Counted from the first letter of the stretch, positions 25,091 through 34,725 are shown. The stretch is 64,000 bases of DNA from Halorubrum salinarum (GCF_013267195.1 NZ_CP053941.1:1240001-1304000); one strand, 5' to 3'. Translations and numbers: made by a program. The notes: a model not told the origin generated them from the letters alone.

Positions 25091-25170
25091 GGGGACGGGC
25101 CGGGCCGCGGCCCGACGAACCGCGACGCGGCTTCGCGATTTTTACAAGCGACCTCCGGCGAGGCCGGCGT

Positions 25171-25989
25171 ATGAACGCGACGACGCTCGCGCTGGTCGGG
25201 GCGACCGGCGGCGCGGGGACGACGCGGACCGCTGTCGAGCTGGCGGCGATGGGCGCGCGCGACGGGGCCGAGGTCGCGGTCGTCGACGCCGCGTTCACCA
25301 CGCAGGGGCTCTCAGAGTACGTGACCGGGCGGATCGACCCCGACCTCACCGCGCTCCTCACCGACGACCCGGACGCGGCGCTGTCGGCGGCGGCGTACCC
25401 GATCGCCGGCGCCGGTTCGGGCGCCGGGCGCCCCGGAGTCGGCGACTCCGGCGACGACGAGGGGGACGCGACGGACCTCCCCGGGCGCGTCGACGCGGTG
25501 CCGGCGCGGGCCCCCTTCGAGCGGGTCGCGCGGGCGAAGACGGCGGAGGCGGCCCGGAAGCTGGAGCGGCGGATCGACGAGGCGGCGACGACGTACGACG
25601 CGGTGGTCGTCGACGCCGCCCCGGTCGGGTCGAACGAGGCCGTCGCGGCCGCGACGACCGCCGACCGCGCGGTCGCGGTCAGGCCGGCGACGGCCCACGG
25701 GCGCGACGCGGCCCAGCGGCTCCGCGGGCGCGTCGCCGACGTGGGCGGGGGACTCGACGCGACGCTCGCCGTCGAACGGGCGGGCTCCGGGGACGGCGAG
25801 GACGACGGGAGCGAGTCCGGCGCCGTCCGCGTGCCGGCGACCGACCCGGACGTGGCGGCCGCGCCGACGGCGGCGACGGGGGACGGCGCGTACGCGCGAG
25901 CGATCGCGACCGCCTACGAGGCGGCGTTCGACGCGTCGCTCGGCGTGGAGTTCCCGGAGCCGGGGCTCGTCGAGCGGTTCACGCCCTGA
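25171..25989 (+). CDS. MinD/ParA-like protein with degenerate P-loop
   Basis: 272 aa. The N-terminus LALVGATGGAGTTRTAVELA occupies the place of the deviant Walker A (KGGxGKT), but both lysines are missing. The AEVAVVDAAF strand and TYDAVVVDAAPVGSNEAVAAATTADRAVAV Walker-B/switch region are retained. A low-complexity acidic insertion lies near residues 78-100. ATP hydrolysis is therefore doubtful; it may be a structural or regulatory relative of MinD homologues in haloarchaea. The ATG follows a TTTTTACAAG promoter block by 30 nt. Confidence 0.75.
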   Translation: MNATTLALVGATGGAGTTRTAVELAAMGARDGAEVAVVDAAFTTQGLSEYVTGRIDPDLTALLTDDPDAALSAAAYPIAGAGSGAGRPGVGDSGDDEGDATDLPGRVDAVPARAPFERVARAKTAEAARKLERRIDEAATTYDAVVVDAAPVGSNEAVAAATTADRAVAVRPATAHGRDAAQRLRGRVADVGGGLDATLAVERAGSGDGEDDGSESGAVRVPATDPDVAAAPTAATGDGAYARAIATAYEAAFDASLGVEFPEPGLVERFTP

Positions 25990-26013
25990 GACGAGTTGAG
26001 GAAGAGCCGCGAT

Positions 26014-26535
26014 TCACCGCAGTCCGTCGGTGGAGCCGAGCGCGTCGCCGAGGGGGTCGTCGGCGCCGAGGCCGTCGCCGAGCGGCGCCGACCCGGCGAC
26101 CTGCGCGTCGACCGCCTCCGCGAGGGGCTCGACGGGGTCGTGGGTCTCGACGTACGTCGCCAGCGCGAAGTCCGCCTCGTCGCCGCCGGCGAGTTCGACG
26201 GCCTCGCTGCGCGAGGTCCGGCCGGCGAGCCAGTCGCGGACCACGTCGCGCCCGGTCGGCGAGAGCGGGCAGACCCCGGCGACGCCGCACCGGTGGAGCG
26301 CCTTCGCGGCGGTCATCGGGGAGACGCCCGCCTCGCGGGCCGCGTCGCCGACGCTCCGGCCGGCGGTGTAGGCGTCGACGAGCGTGGCGGTCGCCTCGGG
26401 CGTACACGGGAGCGCGTCGGCGTGGGCCGACAGGCGGTCGACGAGCGGCGTCTCCGTGTCGTCCGCGAGGGCCACGCCCCGGTCGCGCTGGCGGGAGGTG
26501 ACTTCGACCCCCGCCGCGATCTCCGACAGCGTCAT
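26014..26535 (-). CDS. conserved haloarchaeal protein with helix-turn-helix
   Basis: 173 aa. An HTH-like stretch TAGRSVGDAAREAGVSPMTAAKALHRCG lies near the middle, followed by LSPTGRDVVRDWLAGRTSRSEAVELAGGDEADF, which looks like a second short helical unit. The C-terminus is acidic and glycine-rich. Probably a DNA-binding protein; targets unknown. The start at 26535 is chosen because a GGTTTTAACC block is centred 30 nt upstream. Divergent from tfb across 163 nt. Confidence 0.7.
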   Translation of the reverse strand: MTLSEIAAGVEVTSRQRDRGVALADDTETPLVDRLSAHADALPCTPEATATLVDAYTAGRSVGDAAREAGVSPMTAAKALHRCGVAGVCPLSPTGRDVVRDWLAGRTSRSEAVELAGGDEADFALATYVETHDPVEPLAEAVDAQVAGSAPLGDGLGADDPLGDALGSTDGLR

Positions 26536-26663
26536 GCGAGGCGATGGCGCGGGCGGCGGGTTAAAACCACCGTACTGCGGCGCCGTCGGCCGCGCGATCA
26601 CCGACCGGTAACCGGTCGGTTCGGCGGCGCCGATCCGGCCGATCGACCGCCGATTCGCCCGGG

Positions 26664-26672
26664 TTTAAGTAA
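26664..26672 (+). promoter_or_regulatory. TATA-like box of tfb
   Basis: TTTAAGTAA, preceded by a purine/G run that could be a BRE, is centred about 31 nt before the ATG at 26699. Confidence 0.55.
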
Positions 26673-26698
26673 GGCATCGGGCCCGAGTTCGACGTGTG

Positions 26699-27703
26699 AT
26701 GAGTGACGCACGCTCTACCCGCGTTCGTTCGCCCCGGACCGAGACCGACGACGCCGCGACGACGGACCGCGCGGCGACCGCCGACCGCGCCGCCGTCGCG
26801 GAGCGGAGCCCGACCGGCGACGAGAGCCGGACGGCCGACGAGGCCGGCGACCGCGAGACGTGCCCGGAGTGCGGCGGCCGCACGCGCGTCGAGGACGCGG
26901 AGCGCGTCTGCGCCGACTGCGGGCTGGTCGTCGAGGCCGACCGGATCGACCACGGCCCCGAGTGGCGGTCGTTCGACGACGAGGACACGGACCCGAAACG
27001 CACCGGCGCCCCGCTGACGCGGTCGCGCCACGACCGCGGCCTCTCGACGGAGATCGGTCGGTCGACGAAGGTGAAGGGGCGCAAGCGCCGGCGGCTCGCC
27101 CGGATGCGGACCCAGCACAACCGCGCGCAGATCTCGACGAAGCGCGACCGCAACAAGGTGTACGCCTACACCGAGATCCGCCGGCTCACCGGCGTCTTGG
27201 AGCTGCCCGACAGCGTCCGCGACAGCGCCTGCGCGCTGTTCGACTCCGCACAGGAGGAGAGCCTGCTCCGCGGCCGCTCGCTCGAGGGGTTCGCCGCGGC
27301 CTGCGTCTACGTCGCCTGCCGCACCGCCGACGTGGCCCGCACCGTCGGCGAGGTGTGCGCCGAGGCGAAGGCGACGGAGGCCGAGCACCGGGCCGCCTTC
27401 GACGCGATGAACCGCGAGCTCGGCCTCCCCATCGCGCCGAGCGGCCCCGCGGAGTACCTCCCGCGGTTCGCCAGCGACCTCGGCTGCGACCCGGCCGTCG
27501 AGCGCCGCGCCGGCGAGCTGGCCGAGCGCGCCGTCGAGGAGGGGATCGCGAACGGCCGCAACCCGGTCGGCGTCGCGGCCGCCTGCCTCTACACCGCGGC
27601 CCGCGAGCTCGACGCCGAGTGTACCCAGCAGGAGGCCGCCGACGCGGCCGGCGTGACGCCGGTGACCGTCCGGCGGACGTACGTCGACCTGACGGAGGAG
27701 TGA
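26699..27703 (+). CDS. tfb: transcription initiation factor IIB (TFB)
   Basis: 334 aa. A variable acidic N-terminal tail of about 55 residues is followed by the zinc ribbon CPECGG...CADCGLVVEADRID, the B-reader/linker GPEWRSFDDEDTDPKRTGAPLT, and two cyclin-like repeats (about residues 130-225 and 235-330) that bind TBP-TATA DNA and BRE. The C-terminal recognition helix is CTQQEAADAAGVTPVTVRRTYVDL. Haloarchaea carry several tfb genes and the paralogue number cannot be assigned. The ATG at 26699 is preferred to the adjacent GTG. Confidence 0.95.
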   Translation: MSDARSTRVRSPRTETDDAATTDRAATADRAAVAERSPTGDESRTADEAGDRETCPECGGRTRVEDAERVCADCGLVVEADRIDHGPEWRSFDDEDTDPKRTGAPLTRSRHDRGLSTEIGRSTKVKGRKRRRLARMRTQHNRAQISTKRDRNKVYAYTEIRRLTGVLELPDSVRDSACALFDSAQEESLLRGRSLEGFAAACVYVACRTADVARTVGEVCAEAKATEAEHRAAFDAMNRELGLPIAPSGPAEYLPRFASDLGCDPAVERRAGELAERAVEEGIANGRNPVGVAAACLYTAARELDAECTQQEAADAAGVTPVTVRRTYVDLTEE

Positions 27704-28039
27704 GGGCGCGGCGGAGAACGGCGACGGCGGCGCCGTCGCCTCGTGACGATCCGTCGGACGGCCGCGGCGGCGTCAGCGGGGACCGTCGCCGACCGGAAGC
27801 CGGCGGCGACCGACCGCCGCCGGTTGGGGGCGGCGACCGACCGCTGATAGCGGACAGGCGGTGTGGAGGGCAGGGAGGGCGCCCCGACCGCCCGGCGGGC
27901 GTCACGCAACTAAATCGAAGTGCGGGGGATAATTCTACGTTAGCCGTCGACAGTACGGATGGACCGAACAACGCGGTCGAATCGGACCGCTCGCGTCGTG
28001 CGTGTCGAAGTCACCGTTCGGGGAGCGAGCGCGGCCCAG
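27704..28039. other. 336-bp convergent intergenic region
   Basis: No gene is visible. A perfect hairpin GGCGACGGC-GGC-GCCGTCGCC lies at 27720-27740 just after tfb, without a following T-run. Two A/T blocks (ACTAAATCG near 27908 and GATAATTCTACG near 27928) look like promoters but lead into DNA antisense to the convergent CARF-type gene. A short antisense RNA from there is possible but unsupported. Confidence 0.4.
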
Positions 28040-28885
28040 TCACCCGTCGATCTTGTGTTTGAACGCGAAGAAGACGCGGCGACCGATCTCGGTGAGCCGG
28101 ACGGTGTCCGACCGGCCGATGTCCTCCAACTCGACGTAGCCGCGCTCGCGCAGCGGCGAGAGCACGTGCGTCTCCAGCGCGCGGTACTTCGCGGTCCGGC
28201 TCTCGCCGGCCTCGCGCAGGAACGTGAGGTCGCGCTCGCGCGCCCACTCGATCAGGTTCCACTTGTCGGTGGTGACGTTCTCCTCGGCGCGCTCGTGGAG
28301 CCGACCGAGGACGGCCACCTGATCGGTGGTGGGAGCGTCCATCGGGTAGATCGGGAGGTCGACGGTTCGGGCGACGCCCTCGGTGAGCGGCTCCTCGCGC
28401 CGGTCGTGCCGGTGGCGCTCGGGCTCGACGCTGTACGGGCGCGCGCCGACGATCATACAGGCCAGCGCGACGCCGACCGCGGCGATCCGCGGCCCGGTCG
28501 AGACGTTCCCGAAGAGGCGGTCGCCGTCCTCGGCGCCCGCGCGGTGGCGGGCGGCGACCGTCGTCGTCACGCCGAGCACGTCGTACACGTCCGCGAGCGC
28601 GACGGGGATCGGCCGGACCTCGGCGAACTCGGCGGCGGCCGTCCACGCCTCGCGCTGGTAGTCGGTGAGCCCGTCGGGGTCGACGCGGGTGTCCGCGGGG
28701 TCGGCGGCGCCGGCCGCGTCGAAGTCCACGTCGCCGCGGTCCCCGTCGCGGTCGGGGGCGTCGACGAGGAGGTAGGCGACATCGGCGCCGTGGCGCCGGA
28801 GGGGTTCGACGATCCGGTCGCGCTCGTAGCCGAGCGGGACCACGTGGACGCGGCGTTCGGCGACGCTGGGGACCGAGGTGTCCAT
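28040..28885 (-). CDS. CARF-like/winged-helix regulator (HFX_2341 family, DUF6293)
   Basis: 281 aa. The N-terminal half (RRVHVVPLGYERDRIVEPLRRHGADVAYLLV) has the strand-loop-helix opening of a CARF-type Rossmann fold, with GNVSTGPRIAAVGVALAC matching the nucleotide-site region of that family. The C-terminal third is a winged helix (AKYRALETHVLSPLRERGYVELEDIG...TVRLTEIGRRVF). No CRISPR array or cas gene is near, so it is probably a cyclic-nucleotide-responsive or orphan transcription factor. A CTATTTAACC block 27 nt upstream supports the ATG. Confidence 0.82.
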   Translation of the reverse strand: MDTSVPSVAERRVHVVPLGYERDRIVEPLRRHGADVAYLLVDAPDRDGDRGDVDFDAAGAADPADTRVDPDGLTDYQREAWTAAAEFAEVRPIPVALADVYDVLGVTTTVAARHRAGAEDGDRLFGNVSTGPRIAAVGVALACMIVGARPYSVEPERHRHDRREEPLTEGVARTVDLPIYPMDAPTTDQVAVLGRLHERAEENVTTDKWNLIEWARERDLTFLREAGESRTAKYRALETHVLSPLRERGYVELEDIGRSDTVRLTEIGRRVFFAFKHKIDG

Positions 28886-29013
28886 ACCGTCGTTGTCCGC
28901 GGCGGTCGGTTAAATAGCTCGCCGGAGCGCTCCCGACCGATTGGGGCCGATCACGTGTCGTGGGGGCACGTACCACGAAAACCGTTAAGCCCGGCCCTCG
29001 CCTACGAGCGGAC

Positions 29014-30663
29014 ATGAGCGCTGACCGGTCCGCCCTCAGGCGGGCCATCGAGCGCGGCGAGCGGGACGGCGGCGCGATCGAGTTCAAGGAGCGGCTTACG
29101 CGGGAGGTCCACCTCGCGGACGGGCGCATGGAGTCGCTCGTGGCCCAGCTCCGCCACCGCGTCCTCTCCGGGGACGGCGAGGCGACCTACGTCCTCGGCG
29201 TGACCGACGACGGGGGGCTCGCCGGGATCTCCCCGGAGGCCTTCTCCGAGACGATGGACGTGCTCTCCCTCCTGGCCGACGAGGCGGACGCCCACATCGC
29301 CGACGCCGAGACGTGGAGCGCCGGCGACGGCGGCGACGGCGACGAGGCGGGGCTCGTCGGTCTCGCGACGCTCCGCGACGGCGGCGTGTTCGAGGCCGAC
29401 GAGGACCACCTCGTGGTCGGCACCGCGGGCCACGTCGACCACGGGAAGTCGACGCTGGTCGGCACGCTGGTCACCGGGCGCGCCGACGACGGCGAGGGCG
29501 GGACGCGCGGCTTCCTCGACGTCCAGCCCCACGAGGTCGAGCGCGGCCTCTCGGCGGACCTCTCGTACGCCGTGTACGGGTTCGCCGACGACGCCGACGA
29601 GCCGGTGCGGATGGACAACCCGCACCGGAAGGCCGACCGCGCGGGCGTCGTGGAGGCGGCCGACCGGCTCGTCTCCTTCGTCGACACCGTCGGGCACGAG
29701 CCGTGGCTCCGGACGACGATCCGCGGGCTGGTGGGACAGAAGCTCGACTACGGGCTCTTAGTCGTCGCCGCCGACGACGGCCCGACGAAGACGACCCGCG
29801 AGCACCTCGGGATCCTCCTCGCCACCGAGCTCCCGACCGTCGTCGCGGTCACGAAGGCGGACGCCGTGAGCGAAGACCGGCTCGCCGAGGTGGAACGCGA
29901 GGTCGAGTCGATGCTGCGCGACGCCGGGCAGACGCCGCTGCTCGTCGGCCGGCACGGGGTCGACACCGCGGTCGCGGAGGTGGGCGACGGCGTCGTCCCC
30001 CTGCTGCGGACCAGCGCGGTGACGAAGGACGGGATCGAGACGCTCGACCGCCTGTTCGAGCGGCTGCCGAAGCGGGCGACGCCCGACCGCGAGACGTTCC
30101 GGATGTACGTCGACCGCAGCTACAAGGTGACGGGCGTGGGCGCGGTGGCGTCGGGCACGGTGAACTCGGGGACCGTCGAGACCGGCGACGAGCTCCTGCT
30201 CGGTCCCATGCCAGACGGCTCCTTCCGCGAGGTCGAGGCGCGGTCGATCGAGATGCACTACCACCGGGTCGACAAGGCGACCGCCGGGCGGATCGTCGGC
30301 ATCGCGCTGAAGGGCGTCGACGAGGCCGAGATCGAGCGCGGGATGGCCCTGGTCCCTCGCGACGCGGAGCCGGACCCGGTCCGCGAGTTCGACGCCGAGG
30401 TGATGGTGCTCAACCACCCGACCCGGATCCAGGAGGGGTACGAGCCCGTGGTCCACCTGGAGACCGTCTCCGAGGCGGCGGCGTTCTTCCCGGAGGAGGG
30501 CCGCCTGCTCCCGGGCGATACGGGCGAGGCGCGCGTCCGCTTCAAGTTCCGCCCGTACCTGATCGAGGAGGGGCAGCGGTTCGTCTTCCGCGAGGGGTCG
30601 AGCAAGGGGGTCGGGACCGTGACGGACACCGGCGGCGACGGGCCGTCGTCGGGCGGGCGCTGA
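29014..30663 (+). CDS. GTPBP1-type translational GTPase
   Basis: 549 aa. An N-terminal domain of about 130 residues (AIEFKERLTREVHL...GEATYVLGVTDDGG) precedes the G domain with G1 GHVDHGKST (near 139-147), FVDTVGHEPWLRTT (G3) and AVTKAD (G4). Two beta-barrel domains follow (from TFRMYVDRSYKVTGVGAVASGTVNSG). This is the GTPBP1/GTPBP2 layout, related to EF-Tu/SelB; animal members act in ribosome-associated surveillance. The archaeal role is not known to me. A CGTTAAGCC block is 28 nt upstream. Confidence 0.9.
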   Translation: MSADRSALRRAIERGERDGGAIEFKERLTREVHLADGRMESLVAQLRHRVLSGDGEATYVLGVTDDGGLAGISPEAFSETMDVLSLLADEADAHIADAETWSAGDGGDGDEAGLVGLATLRDGGVFEADEDHLVVGTAGHVDHGKSTLVGTLVTGRADDGEGGTRGFLDVQPHEVERGLSADLSYAVYGFADDADEPVRMDNPHRKADRAGVVEAADRLVSFVDTVGHEPWLRTTIRGLVGQKLDYGLLVVAADDGPTKTTREHLGILLATELPTVVAVTKADAVSEDRLAEVEREVESMLRDAGQTPLLVGRHGVDTAVAEVGDGVVPLLRTSAVTKDGIETLDRLFERLPKRATPDRETFRMYVDRSYKVTGVGAVASGTVNSGTVETGDELLLGPMPDGSFREVEARSIEMHYHRVDKATAGRIVGIALKGVDEAEIERGMALVPRDAEPDPVREFDAEVMVLNHPTRIQEGYEPVVHLETVSEAAAFFPEEGRLLPGDTGEARVRFKFRPYLIEEGQRFVFREGSSKGVGTVTDTGGDGPSSGGR

Positions 30664-30850
30664 GCGGCGCCGATCGCGCTGCGCGCGAGGGCCGGACGCC
30701 TCGACCGAGGCGTTCGACCGGGCGGACCGACCGGCGTGGTTCGGATCCCGGCAGTCGTTTCTTCCTGATTCGGACGACGTTCGCGGGGAAGAATACGCAC
30801 AAAATGATGACGAATCGACCGGAGATGACCGTATGGGCAGGACGACCCAA

Positions 30851-30860
30851 AATACTTATT
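30851..30860 (+). promoter_or_regulatory. TATA-like box of the peptide ABC operon
   Basis: AATACTTATT is centred about 29 nt before the ATG at 30885. It drives the binding-protein gene and probably the whole operon to 37209. Confidence 0.6.
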
Positions 30861-30884
30861 AGAGTGAAACAAGACGACCGCTGT

Positions 30885-32537
30885 ATGCGTCGACAACGCA
30901 CACAACGAATTTCGCGACGAAAGGTCCTCGCCGGCAGCGCGGCCGGCACCTCGCTCCTGCTCGCCGGGTGTGCCGGCGGCGGAGACGGCGGCGACGGGTC
31001 CGGCGGCGACGGCAGTGACGGGTCCGACGGCAGCGACGGGTCCGACGGCGGCGACGGCGGCGACGGCGGCAGCGCCCCGACCCTGTACTTCGCGCAGGCG
31101 AAGGGCCCGCTCGACATGGACCCCGTGGTCATGAACGACGTGCCGTCCGCGCAGATCGCCGGGCGGATCTTCGACGGCCTCTACGAGTACGGCGACGGCG
31201 TCAGCCTGGAGCCGAAGATTGCCGCGGACATGCCCACCGTCGAGCGCGACGGCACGCGGTTCATCGTCCCGATCCGCGAGGACGCCCAGTTCCAGAACGG
31301 CGACCCGGTCACCGCCGAGGACGTCGTTCACACGATGATGGCGCCCATCGAGGAGGAGACGCAGAACGCCTCCGAGGTGGACATGATCGACACCGGCGAG
31401 GTCGTCGACGAGACCACCGCGCAGTTCGACCTCAAGTACCCGTACGGCGCGTTCACGATCGCCATGGCGCGGAGCGTCGTCAACGCCTCCGTGCGCCAGG
31501 AGGACACCGAGGCGTACAACATGGACCCGGTCACCTCCGGGCCGTTCAAGCTCAGCGAGTGGGAGCCGGAGAGCTACGCGACGCTCGAACGGTGGGACGA
31601 CTACTGGGACAGCGAGAACCTGCCGGAGATCGGTACGGTCGAGTTCGAGCCGATCGTCGAGCAGACGACGCGCGTCACCGAGCTCGAGACCGGGAACGTC
31701 GACATCATCGAGTCGATCCCGCCGCAGCTGTACGAGACGGTCGAGGCGAACCAGAGCGCGACGCTGACCGAGGAGCCGGGCATCGGGTACTTCTACCTCG
31801 CGTTCAACTGCGGCGAGGGACCGACGAGCGACCCGCTCGTCCGCGAGGCGGTCGACTACTGCGTCTCGATGGACCAGGCGGTCGAGAACTTCGTCGAGCC
31901 GGCCGGCGTCCGTCAGAACAGCCCGTTCCCGTCCTCGATCTCCGAGGAGTGGGACTTCCCGACCGACGAGTGGTCCGACATCCAGCACGAGCAGGACCTC
32001 GAGGAGGCGCAGGCGCTGTTCGAGGAGGCCGGCGTCCCGATGGACTACAACTGGCGGATCATCGTGCCGCCGGACGACAAGCGCGAACAGATCGGCATCT
32101 CCATCGGCGACGGGCTCCAGAACGCTGGCTTCCAGAACGTCGAAGTCCAGCGCCTCGACTGGGGCACCTTCCTCGACGCGTACGTCACCGGCAACGAGGA
32201 CGACTACAACATGTACACCCTCGGTTGGTCCGGCTCGCCGGACCCGGACACGTTCGCGTACAACCTGCTGAGCAAGGAGACGGAGGGCGTGACGAACGGG
32301 ACGTTCCACGACTACGAGGAGGCCTCGCAGAAGCTGACGCAGGCCCGCGAGTCGGCCGACCGCGAGGAGCGGCGGCAGCTCTACATCGAGGCGACGACCT
32401 CGCTGCTCGAAGGGCGCGTCCACCTCCCGGCGTACAACCTGAACAACTCCTACGGCGTGCGCAACGTCGTGGAGGGCTTCAGCTCGCACCCGATCTCGAC
32501 GGAGATCCAGCTGGACGGCGTCACCGTGACCCGGTAA
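30885..32537 (+). CDS. peptide/nickel-type ABC transporter substrate-binding lipoprotein
   Basis: 550 aa. Tat motif SRRKVLAG and lipobox LLAGCAGG (lipid-Cys29), then a Gly/Asp/Ser spacer of about 35 residues to hold the protein off the membrane. The SBP_bac_5 fold is in normal order: TLYFAQAKGPLDMDPV, FDGLYEYG, FQNGDPVTAEDVVHT, FYLAFNCGEGPTSDPLVREAV, and finally YNMYTLGWSGSPDPDTFAYNLL. It captures oligopeptides or similar solutes at the cell surface. It is first in the operon, 206 nt before the permease, a gap that may hold processing signals for higher expression. Confidence 0.92.
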   Translation: MRRQRTQRISRRKVLAGSAAGTSLLLAGCAGGGDGGDGSGGDGSDGSDGSDGSDGGDGGDGGSAPTLYFAQAKGPLDMDPVVMNDVPSAQIAGRIFDGLYEYGDGVSLEPKIAADMPTVERDGTRFIVPIREDAQFQNGDPVTAEDVVHTMMAPIEEETQNASEVDMIDTGEVVDETTAQFDLKYPYGAFTIAMARSVVNASVRQEDTEAYNMDPVTSGPFKLSEWEPESYATLERWDDYWDSENLPEIGTVEFEPIVEQTTRVTELETGNVDIIESIPPQLYETVEANQSATLTEEPGIGYFYLAFNCGEGPTSDPLVREAVDYCVSMDQAVENFVEPAGVRQNSPFPSSISEEWDFPTDEWSDIQHEQDLEEAQALFEEAGVPMDYNWRIIVPPDDKREQIGISIGDGLQNAGFQNVEVQRLDWGTFLDAYVTGNEDDYNMYTLGWSGSPDPDTFAYNLLSKETEGVTNGTFHDYEEASQKLTQARESADREERRQLYIEATTSLLEGRVHLPAYNLNNSYGVRNVVEGFSSHPISTEIQLDGVTVTR

Positions 32538-32743
32538 TCGGACGCGCCGACCGAGAGATCGGATTCACGGAGCGACCCCGGGCGGTCCGTGCTCGGGTCG
32601 GAATCGAGTCGTAAACGCGGCCCTTCCGGGCGGTCGGCGACGGGGCCGGCCGCCCGCTCGCGGCGCCGAATTGGTGCGTCGGCGGGAGCGAAACGGATAA
32701 GCGACAGCAAAAACCGAATCGAAGCAACGAGGAATCCACGACA

Positions 32744-33739
32744 GTGAGTTTACTTCGGTACACACTCCGGCGGTTCGCACAGGCGATACCCGTACTGATA
32801 GGTATCGTGACGATAACCTTTTTCCTGGCAAACCAGATCCCCGGCGACCCGGTCGACATCATGCTCGGGCCGACGCCGGCCCAAGAGCAGGTCGAGGCGA
32901 TCCGCGCCCAGTACGGCCTCGACCGGCCGATACACGTGCGGTACTTCGCGTACCTCAGCAGCGTCGCGACGGGCGATCTCGGCCTCAGTATCTACTACGA
33001 CCGCCCCGTCCTCGAGATGATCATCCTCCGGCTCCCGGTCACGCTGCTGCTCATGCTGTCCGCGTTCGCGTTCGCCATCGTCACCGCCATCCCGCTCGGC
33101 GTGATCTCGGCGAAGCGGCGGAACGAGCCGGCCGACCACGTCTCCCGTATCATCTCGCTGATCGGCGTCTCGACCCCGTCGTTCTGGATCGGGCTGGTGT
33201 TGATCATCGTCTTCGCGTTCCACCTCGGGTGGTTCCCCGCGCGGGGGCTCGTCCTCCCGTGGGAGAGCCCGGCGAACGTCCGCGGGGCGGCGACGCAGGT
33301 GGAGGTGATACGCCAGTCGGCGCACCACCTCTTCCTGCCGATGATCGGGCTCGGAACGCTTCAGATGGCCCAGATCACCAGGATCGAGCGCTCGTCGATG
33401 GTCGACTCGCTCCAAGGCGAGTACGTGAAACTCGCCCGCGCGTACGGCGTGCCCGAGTCGACGATCGTCCGCAAGCACGCGTTCCAGGTGGCGCAGCTGC
33501 CGGTGATCACCATCATCGGGCTCGGGCTCTCGACCGCGCTCGGCGGCGCCGTCCTCACGGAGACCGTCTTCGGGATCCAGGGGATGGGGAGGCTGATCAT
33601 CACGGCGATCCAGAATCAGGACTACCAGCTGATCATGGGGACGACGCTCGTGTTCGGGTTCGTCTACGTGGTCGGCGTGATCATCACGGACATCACGTAC
33701 AGCTACCTCGACCCGCGGGTCACCTACGGTGACGAGTAA
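32744..33739 (+). CDS. ABC transporter permease, DppB/OppB type
   Basis: 331 aa with about six membrane helices. N-terminal LLRYTLRRFAQAIPVLIGIVTITFFLANQIPGDPVD is the classic DppB opening; the EAA loop reads EYVKLARAYGVPESTIVRKHAFQ. It forms half of the membrane channel. GTG start supported by homology to this opening. The stop overlaps the next start (TAATG). Confidence 0.95.
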   Translation: MSLLRYTLRRFAQAIPVLIGIVTITFFLANQIPGDPVDIMLGPTPAQEQVEAIRAQYGLDRPIHVRYFAYLSSVATGDLGLSIYYDRPVLEMIILRLPVTLLLMLSAFAFAIVTAIPLGVISAKRRNEPADHVSRIISLIGVSTPSFWIGLVLIIVFAFHLGWFPARGLVLPWESPANVRGAATQVEVIRQSAHHLFLPMIGLGTLQMAQITRIERSSMVDSLQGEYVKLARAYGVPESTIVRKHAFQVAQLPVITIIGLGLSTALGGAVLTETVFGIQGMGRLIITAIQNQDYQLIMGTTLVFGFVYVVGVIITDITYSYLDPRVTYGDE

Positions 33740-34725
33740 TGTCTGTTAACAGCGCGACTTCGGACGACGACACGCCGGACGACGGCGACGGGAGCGGCGG
33801 GCCCGAGGAGGTCGAGGCCCGCGTCGGCCTGCGGTACACGCTCAAGCAGGTCAGACAGGACACGACGGCGCGGATCGGGACCTACATCGTCGGGTTCATG
33901 ACGTTCGTCGCGATCTTCGCCGCGTTCGACTACTACGTCCTCGATTACGCGATCGCGGAGGCGGTCCTGTACAACCCCGAGACCGACCCGGGGAACGTCC
34001 GGCGGCTCCTCCCGCCGGTCGGCATGGAGAACCAGTTCGGGCAGGGGGTCATCGAACACCCGCTCGGCACCGACCACCGCGGTCGCGACCTGCTCTCCCG
34101 GACCATCTACGGGACGCGGATCGCGATGACGGTCGGGTTCCTCGCGACCGCCATCGGCCTCGGCGGCGGCACCGTCATCGGCGCCGTCTCCGGCTACTAC
34201 GGCGGCTGGATCGACGACGTGCTCCAGCGCGTCACCGAGACCATCTACGCGATCCCGTTCCTCGTGCTGGTCATCGCGTTCATGACCGCGTTCGGGCGGA
34301 ACCTCACGTTCGCGATGATCGGCGTCGGGATCACGGCGGTCCCGGTGTTCAACCGGCTCATCCGGTCTCGCGTCGTCTCCATCCGCGAGGAGGACTACGT
34401 CGAGGCCGCCCGGGCCGCCGGGGTGAAAGACCGGAACATCATCTTCCGGCACATCATCCCCAACAGCTTCGCGCCGGTGCTGGTCCAGGCGACGCTCCAG
34501 GTCGGCGTGAGCATCCTCATCGTCGCCGGCCTCTCGTTCCTCGGCTTCGGCGCGCAGCCGCCGACGCCGTCGTGGGGGCAGATGCTGTCCGCCTCGCGCG
34601 GCTACATGCTCCCCGCGCCGACGTTCAGCATCTTCCCCGGCATCGCCATTCTGATCACCGTCATCGGCTTCAACATTCTCGGCGACGGCCTCCAGGACGC
34701 CCTCGATCCGCGGATCAACAACTGA
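33739..34725 (+). CDS. ABC transporter permease, DppC/OppC type
   Basis: 328 aa. A polar acidic N-terminus of about 40 residues precedes the first helix; LGTDHRGRDLLSRTIYGTRIAM is the conserved DppC motif, and the EAA loop is DYVEAARAAGVKDRNIIFRHIIPN. It pairs with the preceding permease. Overlap by one base upstream and a 1-nt gap downstream indicate translational coupling in the operon. Confidence 0.95.
   Translation: MSVNSATSDDDTPDDGDGSGGPEEVEARVGLRYTLKQVRQDTTARIGTYIVGFMTFVAIFAAFDYYVLDYAIAEAVLYNPETDPGNVRRLLPPVGMENQFGQGVIEHPLGTDHRGRDLLSRTIYGTRIAMTVGFLATAIGLGGGTVIGAVSGYYGGWIDDVLQRVTETIYAIPFLVLVIAFMTAFGRNLTFAMIGVGITAVPVFNRLIRSRVVSIREEDYVEAARAAGVKDRNIIFRHIIPNSFAPVLVQATLQVGVSILIVAGLSFLGFGAQPPTPSWGQMLSASRGYMLPAPTFSIFPGIAILITVIGFNILGDGLQDALDPRINN

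Noticed and set aside
27720-27740. Hairpin after tfb as a terminator
   Set aside because: It lacks the T-rich tract expected for archaeal termination. Kept only as a note in the intergenic entry.
28040-28885. CRISPR-Cas association of the CARF-like protein
   Set aside because: No regularly spaced repeats and no cas genes were found in the window; the family also occurs as a stand-alone regulator.
27959-29017. Plus-strand frame over the CARF-type gene
   Set aside because: The minus-strand gene (28040-28885) has CARF-like and winged-helix motifs and a promoter. The plus frame is its antisense shadow, although TATA-like blocks near 27908 and 27928 were noted.
29313-30884. 524-codon upstream extension of the 30885 binding protein
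   Set aside because: The extension overlaps the GTPase gene in another frame. The Tat/lipobox signal begins exactly at the ATG at 30885, behind a TATA-like block.
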